From the NCBI GenBank assembly GCA_015478765.1, contig JADMKR010000032.1, positions 698-7,297 of the forward strand: 6,600 bases of DNA, in the 5' to 3' direction. Positions 1 through 6,600 of this stretch are shown here, piece by piece (position 1 is the first letter of the stretch; each line of letters starts with the position of its first letter). The stretch is from Flavobacterium sp. GTDB lineage: Bacteria > Bacteroidota > Bacteroidia > Flavobacteriales > Flavobacteriaceae. The translations under genes and the position numbers were made by a program. The notes beneath the pieces were generated by a model. It made no database searches. It was not told where the DNA came from and was given only the letters and a program-made list of their open reading frames with translations.

Positions 1-1058
1 TGGTCGAAATGATTCAACACGTCGTGCATTGCCGGCGGATATAAAGTAGTGCCTTTGTATTTTATCATCTGCTGCTTACGACCCAAAACCGGCCCAACGC
101 GGGATGTTGTTCGTCCGCATGAGCAGCGCTCATCATGCATTTGTACGATATCACCTGTTTTAAAGCGCAGCAGTGGCATTCCTTCCACACCGAGAGTGGT
201 AATCGTAAGTTCGCCGCTGTTGCCGGAGATGACAGGTTTGTCATTTTCATCAAGCACTTCGGTTATAATAAGCTCGGGGTGCTGATGCCCGCCTTTCATT
301 GCCTCGCATTCTGTAAACGCGGTACTCATTTCGGTGGAGGCATATGTCGATAATAGTTTGATATTCCACTGCGACGTTATTTTGGCCGCCAACAGATTTT
401 CAGTGAAATCTTGATTTCGTAGCGGCTCGCCGATACAGATTGCACCCACTACGCTACTGGAATTGTAATCAATGCCGTGAAGTTGGGCATATTCGATCAG
501 TTTCAGCAGAAACGACGGAACTGTGATCAAGTATTTAGGTTTATATTGCAAGATGGAGTCCCACTGTAATTGCGGAATTCCGGCACCCACACGAATTACA
601 CCGGCGCCCAGTTTCCGCAGACCGAGGAAATAGGCAAGTCCCGCGACGAACCGGCGATCCATGGTTGTCATTAGCTGAACAACGTCTCCTGGACCCACTC
701 CGGCGCAGGCAAATGACAAAGCTTCATTGTACGCCAACCGATCGAGATCTTTATCGGTCAGGCCAAATGTTACCGGATCGCCTAAAGTGCCCGAGGTCGT
801 ACTATAATCTGCAATTTTATTTTTGGGAACACAGAGAAAATCATCGTTGAATTGCTGCAGTTGGTCTTTAGTGGTAACGGGCAGCAGCTGCAAATCGGCA
901 ATGCTTGCGATTTTATCGATGTCGATTTTGTTCGCTGCGAACATTTTCCTGTAGTACGGAGATTTTTCGGCCGCATACTGCAACGTTTGCCGGAGCATAC
1001 GGTTTTGTTGGCGAAGCACTTCGGCTGGTGCAGCATATTCAATTGATGGCAATTCCAT
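1..1058 (-). CDS. Phenylacetate-CoA ligase family adenylate-forming enzyme (3' end beyond window)
   Basis: An ANL-superfamily enzyme that would activate a carboxylic acid with ATP, probably to a CoA or carrier-protein thioester, in the cytoplasm. The frame is open from the ATG at 1058-1056 to the left edge: 352 codons, against roughly 430 usual for PaaK-like ligases, so only the C-terminal end is missing. Visible motifs are the phosphate-binding loop STTSGTLGDP (residues 86-95), the A5-type YASTE (239-243), RFKTGD with the ribose-binding Asp (298-303), CSCGR (312-316) and the hinge region GRKQQMIKYKG (326-336). Cys251, His258, Cys312 and Cys314 sit where some PaaK-like enzymes bind zinc. The catalytic A10 lysine would lie outside the window. 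The ATG is 18 nt after the C45 gene's stop and in the same frame; a TTG at 1073 is the only other near start, and neither has a Shine-Dalgarno sequence. The substrate cannot be read from the sequence; an aryl or polyene acid would suit the context. Confidence 0.9.
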   Translation of the reverse strand, partial: MELPSIEYAAPAEVLRQQNRMLRQTLQYAAEKSPYYRKMFAANKIDIDKIASIADLQLLPVTTKDQLQQFNDDFLCVPKNKIADYSTTSGTLGDPVTFGLTDKDLDRLAYNEALSFACAGVGPGDVVQLMTTMDRRFVAGLAYFLGLRKLGAGVIRVGAGIPQLQWDSILQYKPKYLITVPSFLLKLIEYAQLHGIDYNSSSVVGAICIGEPLRNQDFTENLLAAKITSQWNIKLLSTYASTEMSTAFTECEAMKGGHQHPELIITEVLDENDKPVISGNSGELTITTLGVEGMPLLRFKTGDIVQMHDERCSCGRTTSRVGPVLGRKQQMIKYKGTTLYPPAMHDVLNHFD

Positions 1059-1076
1059 GGATGGTTGAAGCAAGGT

Positions 1077-2741
1077 TTACACTTTACGCTTCATTTTCTT
1101 GAGTTGTTTTTCGACTTCTTCTTTCTCCGGCAATGTAGTAATTTCTTTCGTAAGTGCATTCGCATAACAATCCAATGCCTTTTGATATTCTTTCTTTTGC
1201 TGGTAGTACAAGCCAGATTTATAATAAACCTCCCAATAATTTGGGTTTAATTGCTGGTAGGCTGTCAGATATTCGTCTGTTAAATCCGATTTTTCTTCGA
1301 TTGCTTTATCGACAACCTTGGTTTCAATTCGGTAGCGTTCGTAATTGCGATACGCCTCGGTTTCAAGAAACGGATCTTTGGCAATATTTTTATGCGTTTC
1401 GGCCATAGTCACGAGCTTTCGCTGTTCAATCTTTTTTTCAAATACCTTATTCAGGTCATAACACACGAATTCGCCCAATTGATATGGATTTGCCGATATC
1501 CACACAAGTCGCTGTTCGGGTTTAAACACGATGGCATGATGGGCCAGGAGCTGGTTAAGCGCTTTCTCATTTCCGTAGCCCAAGGGATCATCGTTGAGTC
1601 CTTTTGTATTTCTAAGAATATCGACCGCGTCTTTTGGGCTGACTTTTTTCTCGTCGTCCAGCAATTCTGTCATACGGTCGAAACGATATTGTGAATGGCT
1701 TTCGACGATATGTTTGTTATTGTTTTTATCGTCTTTGTACGTATCGCTTTGGAAATGATTGGAACATACCAATTCAGATGAATTCGGCACTTCATAGACG
1801 CCAAAATGCTTAGGCGATACTTCAATCAGTATTGCTTTTTTATCGGCAGCACTGCCAATCATTATACTTTCTGAAACGAATACCCTGCGGCTTTTGGCAA
1901 TGGTAATCGCTTCTTCAATGTTTCCGGCATATTGCAGTATTTCCCGTGCCAGAATTGAAATAGGGGTTTTGGCAACCCATGGGATAGTTGATTTGCCTGC
2001 ATTGATGGTAACTGTCAAACCTTCGAGATTCATGCCCGAGACAACGCCACTCATTCCTGGCCAGGAAACTGACATAAAAGGATGACCTTTTTCAGGTCGC
2101 ATGAAATAGACAATTTTATCTTCGGCAAATTTATCGCCTGCGTAAAAATCGAGGTTCCGGCCAATGAGGAGCGATCCGTCGTCGGTTTTGTCGCCCCAAA
2201 CGGCAAACGAGGTGCAGCCTACCAGCGAGAGGTCGGTCAGGGCATGACCGATGTCGTGAGCGCCATGGAGATAAAGCGTCCGCAGATATTTGGGTGCGAC
2301 AAAATCAAACCCGTCTGAGGCATATCGCGAAACCCCGTAAATCTCCGTTTTATATTCGTTGGTTACGTGCTGGTATAATTGTCTATTGTAGATCTTCAGA
2401 AATTGACGCAATAACCGCTGCTTAAACTTAGATGGGACAATTTGACTGATTTTATCAAAAAATACCGTTTCCTGCCGCTTGACGAGCGAATCGGCCATCG
2501 CGCCCATGATCAATCCGCGCTGCAGCGCATCGCCATCGACATACATCTCCCACATGTTATTGTCGGTATTCTTGAAGAAAAAATTATCGCCCGAGGTAAA
2601 TGTTGTTGGCGAATGTTTGGTTACCACCGGGATTGTCTGAACGTATTGTGCGGTTTCGGGTTTGTGATTAACCGACTTGGAAATGCCGCAACCGGAGAAT
2701 ACCGCAACCAGCGAAATATAAAGTAAACATTTTTTAAACAT
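1077..2741 (-). CDS. C45-family autoproteolytic acyltransferase/hydrolase lipoprotein with C-terminal TPR
   Basis: A predicted envelope lipoprotein of the acyl-CoA:6-aminopenicillanate acyltransferase (peptidase C45) type, an N-terminal-nucleophile hydrolase fold that makes or breaks amide bonds after self-cleavage. Residues 1-17 form a lipoprotein signal (two Lys, hydrophobic core, VFSGC) with lipidated Cys18; Gly19 follows, so there is no Asp inner-membrane retention signal, and no acidic surface-export signal is evident. The core is about residues 60-430. The likely nucleophile is Cys176 in VGCTSFAVWG, with GRNLDF (194-199) downstream as in this family; cleavage before Cys176 would give two subunits. 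Residues about 501-534 form one TPR-like repeat, followed by a Lys/Glu-rich tail. The ATG at 2741 places the signal peptide correctly. The gene follows the oxidoreductase after 68 nt and precedes the ligase by 18 nt. The family is clear, but the substrate is unknown; acylation or deacylation of the exported cluster product is inference. Choloylglycine hydrolase-like amidase activity is the alternative. Confidence 0.88.
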   Translation of the reverse strand: MFKKCLLYISLVAVFSGCGISKSVNHKPETAQYVQTIPVVTKHSPTTFTSGDNFFFKNTDNNMWEMYVDGDALQRGLIMGAMADSLVKRQETVFFDKISQIVPSKFKQRLLRQFLKIYNRQLYQHVTNEYKTEIYGVSRYASDGFDFVAPKYLRTLYLHGAHDIGHALTDLSLVGCTSFAVWGDKTDDGSLLIGRNLDFYAGDKFAEDKIVYFMRPEKGHPFMSVSWPGMSGVVSGMNLEGLTVTINAGKSTIPWVAKTPISILAREILQYAGNIEEAITIAKSRRVFVSESIMIGSAADKKAILIEVSPKHFGVYEVPNSSELVCSNHFQSDTYKDDKNNNKHIVESHSQYRFDRMTELLDDEKKVSPKDAVDILRNTKGLNDDPLGYGNEKALNQLLAHHAIVFKPEQRLVWISANPYQLGEFVCYDLNKVFEKKIEQRKLVTMAETHKNIAKDPFLETEAYRNYERYRIETKVVDKAIEEKSDLTDEYLTAYQQLNPNYWEVYYKSGLYYQQKKEYQKALDCYANALTKEITTLPEKEEVEKQLKKMKRKV

Positions 2742-2778
2742 AGCAATTTTAATGAACTCTTATAAATTTAGAGAAATC

Positions 2779-2795
2779 GGAATGTTGGCATTTCC
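2779..2795 (-). other. Short imperfect hairpin in the gap between oxidoreductase and C45 genes
   Basis: On the minus strand GGAAATG, the four-base loop CCAA and CATTCC can pair as a six-base stem with one bulged A. It lies inside the 68-nt gap (2742-2809), about 15 nt after the oxidoreductase stop. The next bases are GATTTCTC, not a run of T, so it is a poor intrinsic terminator. It could be an mRNA-stability or processing element, or chance. Confidence 0.25.
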
Positions 2796-2809
2796 CCTTT
2801 ACAAAATTT

Positions 2810-4342
2810 TTAACTTTTTGTGCCGTTGCGCACTTCATGGTTAATTTTATTGATGAGGTATTCTTTGCCTACAATTTCCGAACAGGTCAAAACTGCTCCA
2901 ATGGTTACTCCCAAAACACCGTGCATATTGATGCTTTGACCGGTGAGGAACAAATTCTCAACTTTTGTTTTCGGCGTAATGAATGTGTTCATCGGGTTAT
3001 TGGAATCTTTGATATAGCCGTACAGATTTCCGCGATCGCCGCCAATATAATCCCGATAGGACAATGGCGTTGAAGCATGAACCGACCTAATGGAGTCGCG
3101 TATCCCTGGAAATTTAACTTCGATGGCCTGCAGGAATTTTTCGATTTTACGCTCCTTGAAATGATTGTACGATTCGCCTCTGTCATTTTCCTTGGCGGTG
3201 GTATTATGTGATTCTGCCCATTGTTCTACATCCGAAAAATTCATATAAGTGATGGCGGTCAGACTTTCGGCGTATTGTTTGGTGTTTTTTCCGACGTTCA
3301 TGGATGCCATGAAGGCGTGTGGCCAGCTTTCCTCTGTATACTCATTCGCAGTCCAAACTTCAGCACTATCCCTGAAATGATAGTAGTTGTAATTCAGGTA
3401 CGGAAACGACTCGGGTTTGAAAACGATGTAAATACTGAACGCCGACGGGACGCCTTCCAAACCCTGAACCCTTTTATAAAACGACTTGCGGAATTTATCG
3501 GCACCAATCAGTTTCAACGTTGTCTTAGGTTCAATATTCGAAATGAAAATATCGCCCCGCACAGTTTCTGAGTCATTGATCGTAGCTGTTGCCAGTTTGT
3601 CGCCCTCAAAACCAAACCCGGTGACTTCTTTATATTTATAAACCTCTCCGCCGTATTTTTTAAGCTGCCGAATGAGTTGCTTTGTAATTTGACTTCCGCC
3701 ATTGACACAACGCCACGCACTTTGTATATAGGAATTCACCGAAAGTGCATGTACGTATAACGGCGTTTTATCGGCAATGCCGGCATAGAGGAAATTCGAT
3801 CCTGCGAGTACCGCGCGTAATTTTTCGTTGGTAGTAAGGGAGTTTAAAAAATCGTGGGTGTTAATTGATAAAAGCGACAAGTCGTAACCGGCACCGTAGT
3901 TCAGGTTATACAGCGGAAAAGAATCACATATGCGCCGCATTTCGGCACAATATTTTTCCAAGGCATCCTGCTCATCAGGAAAAAACTTCAGCAACTGCAT
4001 TACGAAATTTTCGTAACCCTGAGCATGTGGATATTCGGTTGTATCGTCTCCAAACGAAATCATATCATAGCCATCCTGGTCAAGCCGCTTTAGATGCAGC
4101 TCGTCCATAATGCCGATGTACTGAAAATACTGGTGGAGATTTTGGCCTTTTTCCAATCCGCCAATATAGTGGATGCCGGTATCGAAAATGGTTTTATCGC
4201 GCACAAACGTCTGCAGATTACCGCCAAATTGATTGTTCTTTTCCAGTACACAAACGCTGCGGCCTTCTTTGGCAAGAATTATTGCCGATACCAGTCCGCC
4301 CAGTCCGCTGCCCACCACCACCACATCATAATGCTCTTTCAA
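2810..4342 (-). CDS. NAD(P)/FAD-dependent oxidoreductase, phytoene desaturase / retinol saturase-like
   Basis: A cytoplasmic or membrane-associated flavoenzyme of the CrtI/carotenoid-desaturase superfamily, which dehydrogenates, saturates or isomerises long conjugated chains. The N-terminal Rossmann motif is VVVVGSGLGGL (residues 7-17), with Glu34 ending the second strand and expected to bind the FAD ribose; the loop QFGGNLQTF (38-46) is also typical. Near the C-terminus, ENLFLTGQSINMHGVLGVTIGA (462-483) is the second FAD-binding region of this family. The 510-residue length is normal, and no signal peptide or clear membrane segment is seen. The start is TTG at 4342-4340: the frame is closed by TAA just upstream at 4351-4349 and there is no in-frame ATG before the Rossmann strand, so TTG is the only start that keeps the FAD fold intact. 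It lies 12 nt after the exporter-acyltransferase stop, which suggests coupled translation. A role in adjusting double bonds of an aryl polyene is inferred from context; the substrate and cofactor preference are not visible. Confidence 0.9.
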   Translation of the reverse strand: MKEHYDVVVVGSGLGGLVSAIILAKEGRSVCVLEKNNQFGGNLQTFVRDKTIFDTGIHYIGGLEKGQNLHQYFQYIGIMDELHLKRLDQDGYDMISFGDDTTEYPHAQGYENFVMQLLKFFPDEQDALEKYCAEMRRICDSFPLYNLNYGAGYDLSLLSINTHDFLNSLTTNEKLRAVLAGSNFLYAGIADKTPLYVHALSVNSYIQSAWRCVNGGSQITKQLIRQLKKYGGEVYKYKEVTGFGFEGDKLATATINDSETVRGDIFISNIEPKTTLKLIGADKFRKSFYKRVQGLEGVPSAFSIYIVFKPESFPYLNYNYYHFRDSAEVWTANEYTEESWPHAFMASMNVGKNTKQYAESLTAITYMNFSDVEQWAESHNTTAKENDRGESYNHFKERKIEKFLQAIEVKFPGIRDSIRSVHASTPLSYRDYIGGDRGNLYGYIKDSNNPMNTFITPKTKVENLFLTGQSINMHGVLGVTIGAVLTCSEIVGKEYLINKINHEVRNGTKS

Positions 4343-4354
4343 TTTCCTTTATTT

Positions 4355-6600
4355 TCAACGTTCAATTATTACCTGCTTAAATTTCCGAATGAAAACGGGA
4401 TCGACGTTAGCGGGATTGGTTGAAATTATCAAAACATCAAACTCGCGATCGGCAACATCTTCAATCGTATCGGGAAAAATTACACCTTTTTTTATTGTAA
4501 TGTGGTTCGCACGCGCAACTTTTCTATTTTCATCACACTGGATAAAACTGTGAATCTTACGCTGCGGATGTTGCATTGCCAATAAGGCATCCGTCTCACC
4601 ATAATCGTTGGCTAGGTGCAAGATCCTTGCTTTTGCACCAATTTGATTATCGTAATAAAATTCGAGTTTACGATCCAGATTTTCCCGCACCGTTTTTACG
4701 ATCGAACGTTCGCGATATGCAAAACTACCGATAATAAGTTTTTTGAAATAATTCGGCCCTTCGATTTTGTGGCGGATCTTGGCATATTCGTTTCGGAAAT
4801 ATGCGCCTATGTTTTTAGTGCGGGCCGAATAATCATTTCCAAAAGACTGATCGCCCGCTGATATTCGCGGCAGGATTGTAAGTGTAAGTGGTCCGTCGTT
4901 TATAATGAAATCGCCTTTTGGCAAGACCTCGGCTGTGCCATGAATAACGACTGGAAGAATATCGAGATTGAATTGTTCAGCCAAGTAAAATGCGCCTTTG
5001 TGGAAACGGCGTATATGATTGTCTTCCGATCGCGAACCTTCGGGAAACACCATCAGCGAATAACCCATTTCAACTTTTTCACGCAAATGTTCGATACTGC
5101 CTTCAATTCCTTGTGAAACCGGGTAAAATCCGGCTAAACGTACACCTTTACCGAAAATAGGCGAATTGTAAACCCAGTCACTTACCAGGAATATGATTTT
5201 CGGATTCAGCATTCCCATCGATAAAATATCGAGAAACGACGCATGGTTGGCAATGATTACGGCAGGTTTTTCAAAATTCTCACTGTGTTCATTGACAATC
5301 TTTTTCTTCAGATACCAATTTGAATATAAAACCGACATCATGAACTTGGACATTACCGTATGAAACATCCTGATTTTCTTTTCTTTTTTAAGTGGCAAAA
5401 TTTTGATCATTACAGTGCTTATCAACGACAACAGGAAACCACCACCGCCGTAATAAGTGAATGAAAGTGAGGAATGGATTAGCGTGCGTAACTCAAATGG
5501 CGAATTCCCATTGGCGACTCTTTTGGTAAAGAAGAAGCGAAACAGCATCGGATAGAATACAAAAGTGATGACCAACGCAGCGAATACACCAATCAGAGAA
5601 GTCCCCGAAATGGATTTCAACGCCGGATGCTCGGCGAATATCAATGCGCCAATGGCCAGCAAAGTGGTTACTACCGCTAAAATGATGGAAGTGCGGTAAG
5701 TCGAAAAGTCGCTATCGCCATATGTGAGTTCCTTTTGCAACGCACTGGTCATGAAAATGCTGAAATCCACGCCATGTCCGAAAATTAGTGTACAAACAAT
5801 GGTGCTGAAAATATTCAGTTCAAGTCCGGTGATCCCCATAATACCCGCCGTTACCAGTCCGGTTACAAGAATAGGGATGGTACTGATCAGAACCAGTTCT
5901 ATTCGGCGAAAGAATACGTAAAGAATCAGCATTACCGCAATAATCGACAAATTTATCAGTGTGCTAAAATCGGTTTTTAACTGGTTGAGAAATGTTTCGT
6001 TTACATTTTGGCGATCGATTACGGTGACTTTGTCCGATTCAAGTTCCGCAATCAGAGACTCGCGCTGGTTGGCGCCTACTTTAACAAGTGTGGAAATGGT
6101 GATAAAGCCGTTTTTCTCGGCAAAGAATTCGCTCAGTGAAAACATTTCGACGGCCAGGAAATCTTCGACATCTAACTTGCCGAATGAACTGTCCAACATT
6201 TCGTAGAAAGGCTGATATGCGGTTTGATTGAAGCCGAGTTTAGTGCTTGCCGAGGTCAGGTTTTGCCGTAAATCCGATTTTCTTTGTGGGTTCCAAAATG
6301 AATTCCATCGATCGATTTTCAGCTGCTGCTGGTTGCTGGATTGAAGTAATTCACCCGATGATGTATAGTCCAGAATAGCACCGTCGTTTCTCTTAGCGGC
6401 CAATTGATCAGCTAAATTTGAATTGGCTTCAAGAACCTGTTCGATGTTGGTACCGTGGCTAACGACATAGAGTGATTTGGAAGTCAGACTTGTCGATTCT
6501 TCGAGGCTTTTTTCGGCAGCGCGAATATCATCCGGAATATAATTCAACTGTGAGATGTCGCTTGTGAAAGACACTTTATCGAAAGTGAAAAAGCTGATAA
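4355..6600 (-). CDS. MMPL exporter - lysophospholipid acyltransferase - methyltransferase-like fusion (5' end beyond window)
   Basis: An inner-membrane fusion; the family is known in Bacteroidota as trifunctional MMPL transporter/acyltransferase/methyltransferase. The frame is open to the right edge, so the N-terminus (probably TM1-7 and the first periplasmic domain) is missing; a GTG at 6574 is internal, because residues before it (ISFFTFDK) continue the domain. Counting visible residues: 1-210 are the second periplasmic domain; five membrane segments follow at about 214-230, 233-253, 262-283, 304-322 and 333-357, with the MMPL/RND-like GHGVDF at 274-279. A hydrophobic stretch at 380-401 leads into the acyltransferase (about 420-625), which has the HX4D pair His452/Asp457, GFYPV (490-494), FPEGSR (518-523) and LPVVIHGT (548-555). 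Residues about 650-747 resemble the start of a SAM-dependent methyltransferase but lack the glycine-rich loop and stop early. Family knowledge suggests export of a lipid-like product coupled to acylation of a glycerophospholipid-type acceptor. It is the first gene of the visible leftward operon. Confidence 0.92.
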   Translation of the reverse strand, partial: ISFFTFDKVSFTSDISQLNYIPDDIRAAEKSLEESTSLTSKSLYVVSHGTNIEQVLEANSNLADQLAAKRNDGAILDYTSSGELLQSSNQQQLKIDRWNSFWNPQRKSDLRQNLTSASTKLGFNQTAYQPFYEMLDSSFGKLDVEDFLAVEMFSLSEFFAEKNGFITISTLVKVGANQRESLIAELESDKVTVIDRQNVNETFLNQLKTDFSTLINLSIIAVMLILYVFFRRIELVLISTIPILVTGLVTAGIMGITGLELNIFSTIVCTLIFGHGVDFSIFMTSALQKELTYGDSDFSTYRTSIILAVVTTLLAIGALIFAEHPALKSISGTSLIGVFAALVITFVFYPMLFRFFFTKRVANGNSPFELRTLIHSSLSFTYYGGGGFLLSLISTVMIKILPLKKEKKIRMFHTVMSKFMMSVLYSNWYLKKKIVNEHSENFEKPAVIIANHASFLDILSMGMLNPKIIFLVSDWVYNSPIFGKGVRLAGFYPVSQGIEGSIEHLREKVEMGYSLMVFPEGSRSEDNHIRRFHKGAFYLAEQFNLDILPVVIHGTAEVLPKGDFIINDGPLTLTILPRISAGDQSFGNDYSARTKNIGAYFRNEYAKIRHKIEGPNYFKKLIIGSFAYRERSIVKTVRENLDRKLEFYYDNQIGAKARILHLANDYGETDALLAMQHPQRKIHSFIQCDENRKVARANHITIKKGVIFPDTIEDVADREFDVLIISTNPANVDPVFIRKFKQVIIER

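Noticed and set aside
782..1042. Minus-strand open frame of 86 codons within the ligase region
   Set aside because: It is a shadow of the ligase, whose own frame is continuous from 1058 to the window edge and carries all the family motifs.
1392..1694. Plus-strand open frame of 100 codons opposite the C45 gene
   Set aside because: It is antisense to a well-supported gene and has no recognisable domain or start signal.
2763..2770. TAAATTTA on the minus strand, close to the Bacteroidota -7 promoter element TAnnTTTG
   Set aside because: No matching TTG -33 element is present at suitable spacing, and such a word is expected by chance in this AT-rich gap.
3221..3571. Plus-strand open frame of 116 codons opposite the oxidoreductase
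   Set aside because: It lies entirely antisense to a gene with strong family motifs, and its translation shows no recognisable domain.
6572..6574. GTG as the true start of the exporter fusion
   Set aside because: The frame continues upstream to the window edge without a stop, and the upstream residues read as part of the same periplasmic domain; the exporter would also lack its first half.

Overview
The window looks like part of a Bacteroidota (Bacteroidetes) chromosome carrying a section of a flexirubin / aryl-polyene type pigment-lipid gene cluster. Three things point there. The gene set (MMPL exporter fused to an acyltransferase, CrtI-like FAD oxidoreductase, C45-family lipoprotein, phenylacetate-CoA-ligase-like enzyme) matches my recollection of flexirubin-type clusters in that phylum. 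The base composition is moderately AT-rich, and the starts lack a usable Shine-Dalgarno sequence, as is common in Bacteroidota. No condensing enzyme, acyl carrier protein, ammonia-lyase or DarA/DarB gene lies inside the window, so the cluster assignment rests on accessory genes and is an inference.

All four genes lie on the minus strand and read right to left. From upstream to downstream: (1) 6600-4355, the C-terminal 747 residues of a large envelope protein, with the second half of an MMPL/RND-type exporter, then a lysophospholipid-acyltransferase domain, then a short, degenerate methyltransferase-like tail; its N-terminus is outside the window. (2) 4342-2810, a 510-residue phytoene-desaturase/retinol-saturase-like FAD oxidoreductase with a TTG start 12 nt after the previous stop. 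(3) 2741-1077, a 554-residue lipoprotein with a C45-type autoproteolytic acyltransferase/hydrolase core and a C-terminal TPR. (4) 1058-1, the first 352 residues of an adenylate-forming ligase of the phenylacetate-CoA ligase family; it is cut by the left edge, and its open frame starts 18 nt after the stop of gene 3.

The spacing (12, 68 and 18 nt) and shared direction suggest a single transcript. The 68-nt gap between genes 2 and 3 is the only non-coding stretch of any size and holds a weak hairpin. No stretch above 300 nt lacks a gene. I see no RNA genes, mobile elements, CRISPR arrays or long repeats.

Inferred joint role: the ligase activates an aromatic or acyl acid, the oxidoreductase changes the saturation of a polyene or acyl chain, the fused exporter/acyltransferase acylates a glycerol-type lipid and moves a lipid-like product across the inner membrane, and the C45 lipoprotein could act on the exported acyl or amide product in the periplasm or outer membrane. 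The reactions are not demonstrated by the sequence; only the families and their motifs are.
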